DNA of 64,000 bases. It comes from Pseudomonas sp. UYIF39 (lineage in GTDB: Bacteria > Pseudomonadota > Gammaproteobacteria > Pseudomonadales > Pseudomonadaceae). The DNA lies in NCBI RefSeq assembly GCF_029963765.1, contig NZ_JALBYU010000006.1, positions 186,001 to 250,000 on the forward strand. The letters run 5' to 3'. Of the stretch, positions 8,602 to 16,278 are shown piece by piece. Below the pieces are notes generated by a model. It did not search any database. It saw only the letters and a list, made by a program, of their open reading frames with translations, and was not told the DNA's origin. Numbering within the stretch: position 1 is the stretch's first letter; each line of letters starts with the position of its first letter. A program made the translations under genes and the position numbers.

Positions 8602-9179
8602 GCCTAAAAACGCGCATAGAGTTGGACGCCACAAGAGAAACGATCCTACAAGGACGTATTGGCTTTGCTGACTGTTACATTGTTGGCCGCATGGATCCTC
8701 AACTCGCGCGAGAACGAGCCAAAGCAGACACCACACGCCGACGGAGTAGATTCGAACTACACGTGCGCCTCCAACAAGCTCTGCGGACCTGGTACTCAGC
8801 TATGGATGAAGTGCTTCCCGGCAGAGTTCGATTCAGTTTTCCTTCAGAAATGCCGACCTTGAAAAGCCTTGATGGAAGATATGCGGTAGCGGCCTTTGAT
8901 CAAATGATCGCATCGCTTCCACGACCTACTCACACCCCAGAACCTCCTGACCGCAGATGAAGTGAAATCCCATTGCCGCCGTGGAATGACCGTAAGCGTA
9001 CGGGGAATACGCCTTGTGCAGGGTATGCGTGTGGTGAAGGCCGTACTCAAATTAGTGCCGTGGGCCAGTGACATGGACGTTAGCCCTAGGAGACCAATGG
9101 CGTGCACTAGAGCTGGAGATTGGTAGATCGCGTTAGCTCGGCGGCTTGCCTTATTCAGTTACCCAATTTAGTTCATGAC
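8602..9179. other. 578-base stretch without a supported gene
   Basis: Several overlapping open frames exist. One from about 8691 reads MDPQLARERAKADTTRRRSR and runs to 8960; another, about 8915-9120, reads LLTADEVKSHCRRGMTVSV with no start. None resembles a known family or has a ribosome site, and they contradict each other. GACGTTAGCCC near 9077 recalls a cassette core but breaks the GTTRRRY rule. The stretch is best viewed as decayed accessory DNA. Confidence 0.5.
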
Positions 9180-9734
9180 TTAGGTCCGCCACGGTGGAAG
9201 AGCCTCTTCGAAAAGTGAAAAGGCTCGATGCAGGAAACTGTTGAAGCGAGCGGCATCACGCCGCAGCCCTGCCTGTTGACCACCAATCAGGCACAGATGG
9301 GCCACCTTACCAATCACTTCTGCTTCGCCTGGCATATGGACCAAGCGGCGGCACGTCCGTATCGCGAAGTCCAGTCGTCTTGTGTCAACACGCTGCTGAA
9401 ACTCGCCTACCAACGGATCGTGCAGCGACCAGGCTCGGATGGAAACTTCCCGCCCAGGTTGTTTCTCAGCGGCAATACTCAAGTAGCGTTTCAAGGTTTC
9501 GCCCGCGCTACGACCCTGCGCCGCATAAGCGAGCATGCGGTCCGTGTAGTCTTCTTCCCAAGCGGCCAGCAAGGTGCGGACAAAGTCTTCGCGATTGCGG
9601 AAATGGTGATAGAACGATCCGCGGGTCACATTCAATCGGCGCGATAGACTCTCGGCCGAAACGCCAATATGCCCTATTTGATCGAGAGCCTCAAAACCAG
9701 CCGCGATCCAATGGTTACGAGTTAGTTTTCTCAC
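9180..9734 (-). CDS. TetR family transcriptional regulator
   Basis: A 184-residue repressor with the TetR N-terminal DNA-binding domain (residues 8-55): NHWIAAGFEALDQIGHIGVS, then LSRRLNVTRGSFYHHFRNRE, a very typical recognition helix. The rest is the all-helical ligand-binding part. It is divergent from a DJ-1/PfpI-type gene, and a perfect dyad at 9760-9778 lies between them, 26 bases from its start, so it likely represses both genes until a small molecule, perhaps an electrophile, binds. The ligand cannot be read from sequence. Confidence 0.88.
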   Translation of the reverse strand: MRKLTRNHWIAAGFEALDQIGHIGVSAESLSRRLNVTRGSFYHHFRNREDFVRTLLAAWEEDYTDRMLAYAAQGRSAGETLKRYLSIAAEKQPGREVSIRAWSLHDPLVGEFQQRVDTRRLDFAIRTCRRLVHMPGEAEVIGKVAHLCLIGGQQAGLRRDAARFNSFLHRAFSLFEEALPPWRT

Positions 9735-9759
9735 CAGTTATTTCGCTCCATATTTAGCG

Positions 9760-9778
9760 CCATACAGACTGTGTATGG
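9760..9778. promoter_or_regulatory. Likely TetR operator dyad
   Basis: CCATACA at 9760-9766 and TGTATGG at 9772-9778 are perfect inverted 7-bp arms around GACTG. The dyad lies between the divergent TetR and DJ-1/PfpI genes, where a TetR repressor would control both promoters. It also argues that the DJ-1-type protein starts downstream of it, not at the ATG at 9775 or the one at 9771 region. Confidence 0.55.
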
Positions 9779-9848
9779 TGCGCAACCGATTGATACGCTG
9801 CGAACACCAGCAAAGATGGCCGTTGCGTTTTGCACGCCAGCACTTTTC

Positions 9849-10481
9849 ATGGAGCTCGCCTTGAAGAAAATCGTTCTGGTTGCTTTCGACCAATTCACTG
9901 ATATCGACCTATTCCTGATGTGGGACATTTTAGGCCGCAACACTGAGGACTGGCACGTCCGAATATTGGGTTCTAGCTCTATCGTGCGATCGGCGCACGG
10001 CCTGCCTGTTTGGGTGCATGGTCCGCTTTCCGCGGCCAATAGTGCCGACGCGGTATTGTTCGTCAGCGGCAAGGAAGGGATACCCGCTGCACTTGCCGCC
10101 CCAGATTTCCTGCCGTCGTTTGAACTTGACTCCAGACGCCAGCGAATCGGCTCCATATGCGCCGGAGCTTTCATTCTCGAACGGCTTGGGCTGCTCAGCG
10201 GCCAAGCAACTACACACCCGGATGCACGATCAAGCTTGCAAGCTCTGGGACTTGAGCCCATGGACCAGCCTCTTGTATGCCAGGGGAACGTTGCAACCGC
10301 TGGCGGATGCCTTGCGGCGCTCTATCTGGTGGGATGGTTGGTTGAATCCTGGTTCGATGTCGACAAGCGCCGTGCGACGTTGCTCCCTGTTCTGCCAGCT
10401 GGGCAGCAAGAGCTCTATGATGCCTTGATCGGGCTCAGTATCCGACAAGGAGAAGTTGGCGCCTCAACAACATCCAGTTAA
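9849..10481 (+). CDS. DJ-1/PfpI family protein
   Basis: A 210-residue protein of the DJ-1/PfpI (glutamine-amidotransferase-like) superfamily. It begins with the beta strand KKIVLVAFDQFTDIDLFLMW and has the nucleophile elbow GSICAGAFILERLGLL with Cys104. Later come the TTHPDARSSLQALG segment and the glycine-rich ATAGGCLAALYLVGWL helix, as in isonitrile-hydratase and AraC-linked DJ-1 proteins. Possible starts are 9816 and 9849; 9849 best fits the domain boundary, though neither has a strong ribosome site. It is likely controlled by the divergent TetR gene. Possible roles are isonitrile hydration, glyoxalase or general stress protection. Confidence 0.8.
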   Translation: MELALKKIVLVAFDQFTDIDLFLMWDILGRNTEDWHVRILGSSSIVRSAHGLPVWVHGPLSAANSADAVLFVSGKEGIPAALAAPDFLPSFELDSRRQRIGSICAGAFILERLGLLSGQATTHPDARSSLQALGLEPMDQPLVCQGNVATAGGCLAALYLVGWLVESWFDVDKRRATLLPVLPAGQQELYDALIGLSIRQGEVGASTTSS

Positions 10482-10897
10482 TCCATGCTCGCTCAGCGAG
10501 GCTCTGGACCTCATCAAGGCGTGGACATTGGTTATCCGGACGGCATCGCCACGACCCATGCGAGCTCCGCTCCTGGTGCGCTACTGCGCCTGGAACCTGA
10601 AGTTGCCGTGAACCCCACACTTGAATACGTACCTGATAGCCTAAGTAGGCACGCCGCAATATGGAAAAAGAGCCGCTTGTACAGCGAGATTCCTCCACTA
10701 TGCAGATACCTCGTGTGCTTGGGAATGAGCAGTGAGCGCGGTTGTCCCTGTCCGGCTTGAAAGTCGGTAACCGTCACTTCTAAGCTAGACAAGCACTTAC
10801 AGGGCGACAAGGAGCGTTATACGACAAAACCATCGCAACAAGAAACGCGACATGGCATGTCGTCTAATTAGTAGTTAGAACTCAGGAGAGATCCCCG
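10482..10897. other. 416-base stretch without a supported gene
   Basis: Open frames on both strands are present but none matches a recognised family. One plus-strand frame reads LSEALDLIKAWTLVIRTASP up to a stop near 10611 and could be the end of a lost gene. A ribosome site (CAGGAGAG) at the right edge belongs to the next gene. No terminator or promoter could be assigned with confidence. Confidence 0.5.
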
Positions 10898-11428
10898 ATG
10901 CCCCGAGAATTTGAGCTCATTATGTCCGTGCCAGTCCCCTCGAGGTCCGGCATCACCCACCTTTACAAGTCGATGCACCTAGCGGACGCTTTTGCGATTC
11001 GGCTCCCTGCGGGCACATCTAGCAATCCAGATTTGCTAGCTCGATTCATCCTTTCCCACCAGCCATCCTGGATCGGATGGCTCTTGAAAGTCCGAGACAC
11101 TATCGTTGCCTGTTTTGGTCTCAAGACAGCCAAACATTTGGCATCACTCGCTAATCGGATTGGAGCCTTCAAGGTCTACAGCACGAACCAGACTGAAATC
11201 GTGTTGGGAGAGGACGACAAGCACCTCGACTTCCGGATATCGATCCTATGTTCTGGAGAGGCAGAGCCAGAAGGCAGTCGCCAACTCGTTTTTTCAACCG
11301 TGGTCCAGTGCCACAACCGTCTAGGCCGGGCCTACATCTTCGTTATTGCCCCATTTCACCGCTTGGTTGTTAAGGCCAACCTCCTCCGTGCAGCGCGCGT
11401 CGGTTGGCCTCTGGCTACCTGCCCCTAA
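10898..11428 (+). CDS. DUF2867 domain-containing protein
   Basis: A 176-residue protein of the DUF2867 family. The hallmark parts are HLADAFAIRLPAG near residue 27, ILSHQPSWIGWLLKVRDTIV near 50, a phenylalanine/glycine turn CFGLKT, then IVLGEDDKHLDFRISI near 100 and the final hydrophobic VIAPFHRLVVKANLLRAA. CAGGAGAGATCCCCG precedes the ATG and supports the start. The family fold is SRPBCC-like and its function unknown; members are often fused to or beside NAD-dependent epimerases. Here it stands alone next to an insertion-sequence remnant, and its last codons overlap the end of that remnant on the other strand. Confidence 0.78.
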   Translation: MPREFELIMSVPVPSRSGITHLYKSMHLADAFAIRLPAGTSSNPDLLARFILSHQPSWIGWLLKVRDTIVACFGLKTAKHLASLANRIGAFKVYSTNQTEIVLGEDDKHLDFRISILCSGEAEPEGSRQLVFSTVVQCHNRLGRAYIFVIAPFHRLVVKANLLRAARVGWPLATCP

Positions 11429-11580
11429 GGTCCGGCACCCACTGATGCGGTAGCAGTTGCCCGATCTCACTCGCCCGCTGTGTCGGCAGCCGTGTCAGCA
11501 CATCTTTTAGATAGGCATACGGATCATGCCCTTTAAGCCGTGCCGACTGGATCAAACTCATAATCGCAGCCGCACGTTTT
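11415..11580 (-). pseudogene. IS66-family transposase (TnpC) C-terminal remnant
   Basis: Read on the minus strand, the segment encodes AAAIMSLIQSARLKGHDPYA, then YLKDVLTRLPTQRASEIGQL and LPHQWVP, and stops at 11415. This is the well-conserved carboxyl end of IS66-type transposases (about 50 of about 510 residues). The rest of the transposase, the tnpA/tnpB genes and terminal repeats are absent, so the element is dead. Upstream on the same strand the frame runs into the antisense of the next gene. It marks a past insertion and deletion at the edge of the accessory patch. Confidence 0.8.
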
Positions 11581-11619
11581 ATGATCTGGTTTAGAAACCA
11601 GAATCTTTGGAGGCATCGC

Positions 11620-13110
11620 ATGCGCCCTTTGTGCCCAATCAAACCTCCGTCCTTCTCGACGCCATTTCCAGTCCGTCTGCCAAACAGGCTCACGCGGACC
11701 TGTCTGCGATGGATTTTATGCCTGAGCATTGTCGTGCCCTGCATCGCCGGCGCAGAGACACGCCCCGAGAACATGGTTTATCTGCGTACGATTGATCAGG
11801 GCATCGAGCAAGACATTCGCTATGCCAGCGCTCACAACTTCACCGGGCACCCACTCGACGGTTACGCCGCTGGGGAGTGCCTGTTATCACTGGACGCCGC
11901 CAAGGCCCTCGCTCGGGTACAAACAGCCTTGCGGGCGCAGGGCTACGGTTTGAAGGTGTTTGACTGTTATCGGCCCAGCCGTGCCGTTACCGATATGGGG
12001 CGCTTCGCTTTGGTGCCGGGTGACCCGCGCAAGGCCGAGTTCTATCCGCGCGTAGACAAGCAGGACTTCTGGCGCCTGGGTTACGTGGCCCGGGTATCGA
12101 ACCACTCCAAAGGCTCAACCGTGGATCTGACACTGACCGGTCCGGATGCCCTGTCCGTCGATAGCTGGACGCCTTCAGCCGGGCAAGTCGATTGCACGGC
12201 CGCCTATGGCCAGCGTTGGCGCGACGGCGCGCTCGACATGGGCACGGGGTTCGATTGCTTTGATGAGCGAGCGCATACCGACAACCCGACGATCAGCGCT
12301 GCCGCCAGGGACAATCGCCAGAAGCTCAGCAGGGCCATGGAGAAAGAAGGGTTTTCCGGGTACTCCAAGGAATGGTGGCACTTCACCTACAGCGGTGAAG
12401 GTTCGCCGAAAAACGTCATGGACTTCCCCATCACGCCGCTGGGTACGCGCGATGCTCTCGACACCGCCAATCAGCTGATTGTGGTCACCACAAAAAACTG
12501 GACTGACATCCAGGGGACGGCCCAGCGCTATGAACGGCAGGGAAAGACCTTTCGTAAATACGAATCGCCGTTTCCGGTGGTGGTCGGCAAGAGCGGGCTG
12601 GCGTGGGGCAAGGGTCTGAGCAGCGTTGAGCAACGCGAAGGTCCGGTCAAACGTGAAGGCGATGGAAAAGCGCCTGCCGGGGTATTCAAACTGGGAACGG
12701 CTTTTGGCTACGACGGTACGGCCGACACCAAACTGCCTTACCTTGCGTTGACCTCGACCATCGAATGCGTGGATGACAGCCACTCCGCACGCTATAACGA
12801 GCTGGTTGATGGAGCGACTGTTTCGAAAGACTGGAACAGCTCCGAACGTATGCGTCGCGATGACGACATGTATCGAAAAGGCATTTTCATCGAGCACAAT
12901 ACGCCAGCGTCCCCCGCCTCGGGCTCGTGCATTTTCTTTCACATCTGGCGTGGCCCCACCTCTCCGACGCTGGGCTGCACCGCCATGGATCCAGCGGATA
13001 TTGCTCGTTTGTTCAATTGGCTGGACCCTCGCCGGTCCCCTCTGCTGGTTCAAATGCCCGAGGCGGAATATGAGCAAATCCGAGAAAGCTGGGACCTTCC
13101 CGAACGTTGA
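11620..13110 (+). CDS. VanX-like D,D-dipeptidase fused to L,D-transpeptidase-like domain
   Basis: A 496-residue exported protein with two cell-wall enzyme domains. An extended N-terminus with a hydrophobic core ILCLSIVVPCIAGAE (about residues 31-45) looks like a signal peptide. Residues 50-275 are an M15D D-Ala-D-Ala dipeptidase: SNHSKGSTVDL gives zinc ligands His162 and Asp169, and KEWWH gives the catalytic Glu251 and third ligand His254. Residues 290-495 look like a YkuD/YafK-type L,D-transpeptidase with His441 and Cys453 in SPTLGCTAM. GGAGG at 11609 sets the ATG at 11620. Both domains keep catalytic residues, so it may trim and cross-link or recycle peptidoglycan stems. The fusion is the odd point. 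Confidence 0.8.
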   Translation: MRPLCPIKPPSFSTPFPVRLPNRLTRTCLRWILCLSIVVPCIAGAETRPENMVYLRTIDQGIEQDIRYASAHNFTGHPLDGYAAGECLLSLDAAKALARVQTALRAQGYGLKVFDCYRPSRAVTDMGRFALVPGDPRKAEFYPRVDKQDFWRLGYVARVSNHSKGSTVDLTLTGPDALSVDSWTPSAGQVDCTAAYGQRWRDGALDMGTGFDCFDERAHTDNPTISAAARDNRQKLSRAMEKEGFSGYSKEWWHFTYSGEGSPKNVMDFPITPLGTRDALDTANQLIVVTTKNWTDIQGTAQRYERQGKTFRKYESPFPVVVGKSGLAWGKGLSSVEQREGPVKREGDGKAPAGVFKLGTAFGYDGTADTKLPYLALTSTIECVDDSHSARYNELVDGATVSKDWNSSERMRRDDDMYRKGIFIEHNTPASPASGSCIFFHIWRGPTSPTLGCTAMDPADIARLFNWLDPRRSPLLVQMPEAEYEQIRESWDLPER

Positions 13111-13175
13111 TAGCGTCAGCATTGGCAGACGGTGTCTGGAAGTCCAGGCCATCGCCGAAGGAACACCCAGGGGAA

Positions 13176-13190
13176 ATTCGTATACCATAT
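13176..13190. promoter_or_regulatory. GntR-type operator before the GntR gene
   Basis: ATTCGTATACCATAT contains TCGTATAC, the same core as TCGTATACGA found before the hydroxyproline ABC operon and deaminase gene. It lies 29 bases upstream of the GTG start of the GntR gene, consistent with autoregulation. This is pattern matching only. Confidence 0.5.
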
Positions 13191-13218
13191 CTGCAATTCA
13201 ATCCTAACGATCACGACC

Positions 13219-13890
13219 GTGGCCCTGACCAAACTCAACGCTCCCGACCTTGGCAATTCGCCTTCGACGTCGGAAATCATCACCCGTCATCTGCGTGACG
13301 CCATCGTCGCCGGGCATTTCGCCGAGGACGAGCCGATTCGCCAGGACGATATCGCCCGCCAGTTCAACGTCAGCAAGATTCCGGTGCGCGAAGCCCTCAA
13401 GCGCCTGGAGGCCGAAGGCCTGGTGATGTTCCAGCGTAATCGAGGGGCGATGGTCACGCGGGTTTCCGATGCGGAACTGGCGCAGATGTTCGAAGTGCGC
13501 ATGCTGCTCGAAGACAAGGTGCTGCGCCTGGCCATTCCCAACATGACCGAAGAAACCTTCGCCCGTGCCGAACGCATCTGCCAGGAGTTCATCGGCGAAG
13601 ATGACGTGGGGCGCTGGGCCGAGCTCAACTGGGAACTGCACGCCTGCCTCTACGAACCGGCGCAACGACCGTTTCTGGTCGGCCTGATCCGCTCGGTCAA
13701 CGACAAGCTGGAGCGCTACCTGCGCATGCAGATGAGCCTGTCGGCCGGCAAGGATCGCGCCGATCACGAACACCGGGGAATCCTTGCGGCCTGCCGCGCC
13801 GGTGACGTGGACCTGGCGGTGAAGTTGCTCGACGAGCACATTGCTGGCGTCTGCAAGACCCTGTTCGAGCACCTGCCTCACAGCCACTGA
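13219..13890 (+). CDS. GntR/FCD family transcriptional regulator
   Basis: A 223-residue regulator with the GntR winged helix at residues 12-75 (STSEIITRHLRDAIVAGHF, DIARQFNVSKIPVREALKRL, GAMVTRVSD) and an FCD ligand domain at about 85-210. In the FCD part the metal/ligand residues are seen in WELHACLYEPAQRP and DHEHRGILAACRAGD. The open frame extends to 13132 without homology. The GTG at 13219 giving MALTKLNAPDL is the most likely start. It directly precedes the epimerase gene of the hydroxyproline cluster, and TCGTATAC-type sites occur before it and two cluster operons, so it is the best candidate for their repressor, with a hydroxyproline-derived acid as inducer. Confidence 0.85.
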   Translation: MALTKLNAPDLGNSPSTSEIITRHLRDAIVAGHFAEDEPIRQDDIARQFNVSKIPVREALKRLEAEGLVMFQRNRGAMVTRVSDAELAQMFEVRMLLEDKVLRLAIPNMTEETFARAERICQEFIGEDDVGRWAELNWELHACLYEPAQRPFLVGLIRSVNDKLERYLRMQMSLSAGKDRADHEHRGILAACRAGDVDLAVKLLDEHIAGVCKTLFEHLPHSH

Positions 13891-13904
13891 CACCTCGCCG
13901 CACT

Positions 13905-13926
13905 GTGCCGATTTCGTCATCGGCAC
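13905..13926. terminator. Hairpin after the GntR gene
   Basis: GTGCCGAT and ATCGGCAC form a perfect 8-bp stem with a six-base loop, 15 bases after the GntR stop. A T-run is lacking, so it may be a weak terminator or a 3' stabiliser between the regulator and the epimerase operon. Confidence 0.5.
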
Positions 13927-14004
13927 TGGATAAAACCATCAAGCCGCCAAGCCCCCGCACAGGCCACTCTTTCGTTCACTCATCTGAACGGACGTGGCCA
14001 TCCC

Positions 14005-14937
14005 ATGAAACGCATCACCGTGATCGACTCCCATACCGGCGGCGAACCGACTCGCCTGGTGACCGCCGGTTTTCCTGACCTGGGCAGTGGCAGCATGGCC
14101 GAGCGTCGACAGCGGCTGGCCGAACAGCATGATCAATGGCGAGCCGCTTGCGTGCTGGAACCACGGGGCAGTGACGTGCTGGTCGGCGCCCTGCTCTGTG
14201 AGCCGGTGGACCCGAGCGCCTGTGCCGGTGTGATTTTCTTCAACAACAGCGGTTACCTCGGCATGTGTGGCCACGGCACCATCGGCCTGGTGGCCTCGCT
14301 GGCGCATCTGGGCAAGATCGGCCCTGGGGTGCACAGCATCGAAACCCCGGTGGGCACGGTGCAAGCGACGCTGCATGAAGACCATTCGGTCAGCGTGCGC
14401 AACGTGCCGGCCTACCGTTACCGCAAAGCGCTGTCGCTGCAGGTGCCCGGTATCGGTCAAGTGACCGGTGATGTTGCCTGGGGTGGGAACTGGTTTTTCC
14501 TGATTGCCGAGCATGGCCTGCGCATTGCGGGCGATAACCTCGATACGCTGACCGCCTACACCTTCGCCGTGCAGCAAGCACTGGAGGCTCAGGGGATCCG
14601 AGGCGAAGACGGCGGCTTGATCGACCATGTCGAGCTGTTCGCCGATGACGAGCAGGCCGACAGCCGCAACTTCGTCCTCTGCCCCGGCAAGGCCTACGAC
14701 CGCTCGCCCTGCGGCACCGGCACCAGTGCCAAACTGGCGTGCCTGGCAGCCGACGACAAATTGCAGCCGGGACAGATCTGGCGTCAGGCCAGTGTCATCG
14801 GCAGCGAGTTCGAGGGTTCCTACGAACTTCAGGGCGAGCGCATCGTGCCGACCATTCGCGGCCGCGCCTTTATCAGCGCCGAAGCCAGCCTGATCATCGA
14901 GCAGGACGACCCGTTCGCCTGGGGCATTCGCCCGTGA
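14005..14937 (+). CDS. lhpA: 4-hydroxyproline 2-epimerase
   Basis: A 310-residue member of the proline racemase family. It turns trans-4-hydroxy-L-proline into cis-4-hydroxy-D-proline by a two-base, cofactor-free mechanism. Both catalytic cysteines are present: Cys88 in MCGHGTIGL and Cys236 in [13 protein letters not shown]. The opening [18 protein letters not shown] is typical of the epimerase rather than proline racemase. The GTG of the next gene overlaps its stop, so it heads a four-gene operon with the D-hydroxyproline dehydrogenase subunits. This gene order is that of the lhp cluster known in Pseudomonas aeruginosa. Confidence 0.93.
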   Translation: MKRITVIDSHTGGEPTRLVTAGFPDLGSGSMAERRQRLAEQHDQWRAACVLEPRGSDVLVGALLCEPVDPSACAGVIFFNNSGYLGMCGHGTIGLVASLAHLGKIGPGVHSIETPVGTVQATLHEDHSVSVRNVPAYRYRKALSLQVPGIGQVTGDVAWGGNWFFLIAEHGLRIAGDNLDTLTAYTFAVQQALEAQGIRGEDGGLIDHVELFADDEQADSRNFVLCPGKAYDRSPCGTGTSAKLACLAADDKLQPGQIWRQASVIGSEFEGSYELQGERIVPTIRGRAFISAEASLIIEQDDPFAWGIRP

Positions 14938-16049
14938 ACGAGGGCCTGGTGGCCGATGTGATCGTGATCGGCGCCGGCATCATCGGCGCCGCTTGTGCCC
15001 AGGCGTTGGCAGGTCGCGGCTTGCGCGTGCTGGTGCTGGACGCTGGCCTGCCCGGCGCTACGGCCGCGGGCATGGGCCACTTGCTGGTCCTCGACGACAA
15101 CCCGGCCGAACTGGCCCTCAGTCAATATTCCCTGCAACGCTGGCGCGAACTGGCGCCGGCCCTGCCCGACGGCTGCGCCTACCGTTGCAATGGCACCCTC
15201 TGGCTGGCGGCCAATGCCGAAGAAATGGCCGTCGCCCACAGCAAATACCTGAACTTGCAGGCCCAAGGCGTGGCCTGCAAATTGATCTCCCGCAGTGCCT
15301 TGCACCAGCGCGAACCCGAATTGCGCGAGGGCCTGGAAGGCGGCCTGCTGATTGATGGCGACGGCATTCTTTATGCCCCGGCGACCGCCAACTGGATGCT
15401 CGACACAGCGAACATCAGCCAACGCCGGGCGCGGGTCAGCGAAGTCGATGGCAACCGTGTGCGACTCGACGACGGCCACTGGCTAAGCGCCGAAGCGGTG
15501 ATTCTGGCCAACGGCATCCAGGCCAACGCGCTTTGCCCCGAGCTGCCGATCGAACCAAAGAAAGGCCACTTGCTGATCACCGACCGCTACCCCGGCAAGG
15601 TCACCCACACCTTGGTGGAACTTGGCTACGTCACCAGTGCCCACAACGCCAGCGGTCCCTCGACGGCGTGCAATATCCAGCCTCGGCCGACCGGGCAATT
15701 GTTCATCGGTGCTTCGCGACAATTCGGCACCACCGACCCGCAAGTCGAGGGCTGGATGCTGGCGAAAATGCTCCGGCGTGCCACCGACTACATGCCGGGG
15801 CTGGCTCAGCTCAACGGCATCCGCGCCTGGACCGGTTTTCGCGCTGCCAGCCCCGACGGCTTGCCGCTGGTGGGTCAGCATCCACAACGCAAAGGTTTAT
15901 GGCTGGCGGTCGGTCACGAGGGCCTCGGCGTGACGACCGCCCCGGGCACCGCCGACCTGCTGGTCGCGCAGCTGTTCGACGAAACGCCGCCACTGGCCGC
16001 GCAACCGTATCTGCCGCAACGTTTTCTCGGAGAGCCCATTTATGCCTGA
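14934..16049 (+). CDS. lhpB: D-hydroxyproline dehydrogenase, FAD oxidase-like subunit
   Basis: A 371-residue FAD-dependent amino acid oxidoreductase of the DadA/glycine-oxidase type. The dinucleotide-binding start is [20 protein letters not shown], and the FAD end is [16 protein letters not shown] with [17 protein letters not shown]. The GTG at 14934 overlaps the epimerase stop; a second GTG at 14949 is possible. In the hetero-oligomeric D-hydroxyproline dehydrogenase this is the substrate-oxidising beta subunit. It makes delta1-pyrroline-4-hydroxy-2-carboxylate and passes electrons to the partner subunits encoded next. Its 3' end overlaps the following ferredoxin-like gene. Confidence 0.88.
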   Translation: MNEGLVADVIVIGAGIIGAACAQALAGRGLRVLVLDAGLPGATAAGMGHLLVLDDNPAELALSQYSLQRWRELAPALPDGCAYRCNGTLWLAANAEEMAVAHSKYLNLQAQGVACKLISRSALHQREPELREGLEGGLLIDGDGILYAPATANWMLDTANISQRRARVSEVDGNRVRLDDGHWLSAEAVILANGIQANALCPELPIEPKKGHLLITDRYPGKVTHTLVELGYVTSAHNASGPSTACNIQPRPTGQLFIGASRQFGTTDPQVEGWMLAKMLRRATDYMPGLAQLNGIRAWTGFRAASPDGLPLVGQHPQRKGLWLAVGHEGLGVTTAPGTADLLVAQLFDETPPLAAQPYLPQRFLGEPIYA

Positions 16050-16278
16050 ATTGATGCTGGACGGACGTGCCCTGCGGGTTGCCGAAGGCACCAGCGTCGC
16101 CGCGGCACTGGCCCTGTGCGGCGACGGCTGCACGCGCACATCGGTCAGTGGCCAACGCCGCGCACCGCTGTGCGGCATGGGCATTTGCCAGGAATGCCGG
16201 GTGACCATCGACGGTCGCCGGCGCCTGGCCTGCCAGACGCTGTGCCGTGACGGCATGCACGTGGAGACTCAAGCATGA
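16042..16278 (+). CDS. lhpE: D-hydroxyproline dehydrogenase, small [2Fe-2S] subunit
   Basis: A 78-residue ferredoxin-like protein (HcnA/SoxA-like gamma subunit). The cluster ligands lie in APLCGMGICQECRVTIDG and in LACQTLCRDG, giving the C-x4-C-x2-C...C plant-type pattern. The gene overlaps both neighbours (8 bases at its start, 4 at its end), which fixes it as part of one translationally coupled unit. It carries electrons between the two flavin subunits. Such small subunits are often missed in annotation. Confidence 0.88.
   Translation: MPELMLDGRALRVAEGTSVAAALALCGDGCTRTSVSGQRRAPLCGMGICQECRVTIDGRRRLACQTLCRDGMHVETQA

Noticed and set aside
8517..8960. 147-codon frame after the DUF6463 gene
   Set aside because: It starts inside the DUF6463 gene, has no homologous pattern, and a competing frame overlaps; treated as decayed DNA.
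9070..9090. A second cassette-like core, GACGTTAGCCC
   Set aside because: It breaks the GTTRRRY rule at one base and no partner core was seen, so it was not counted as an attC site.
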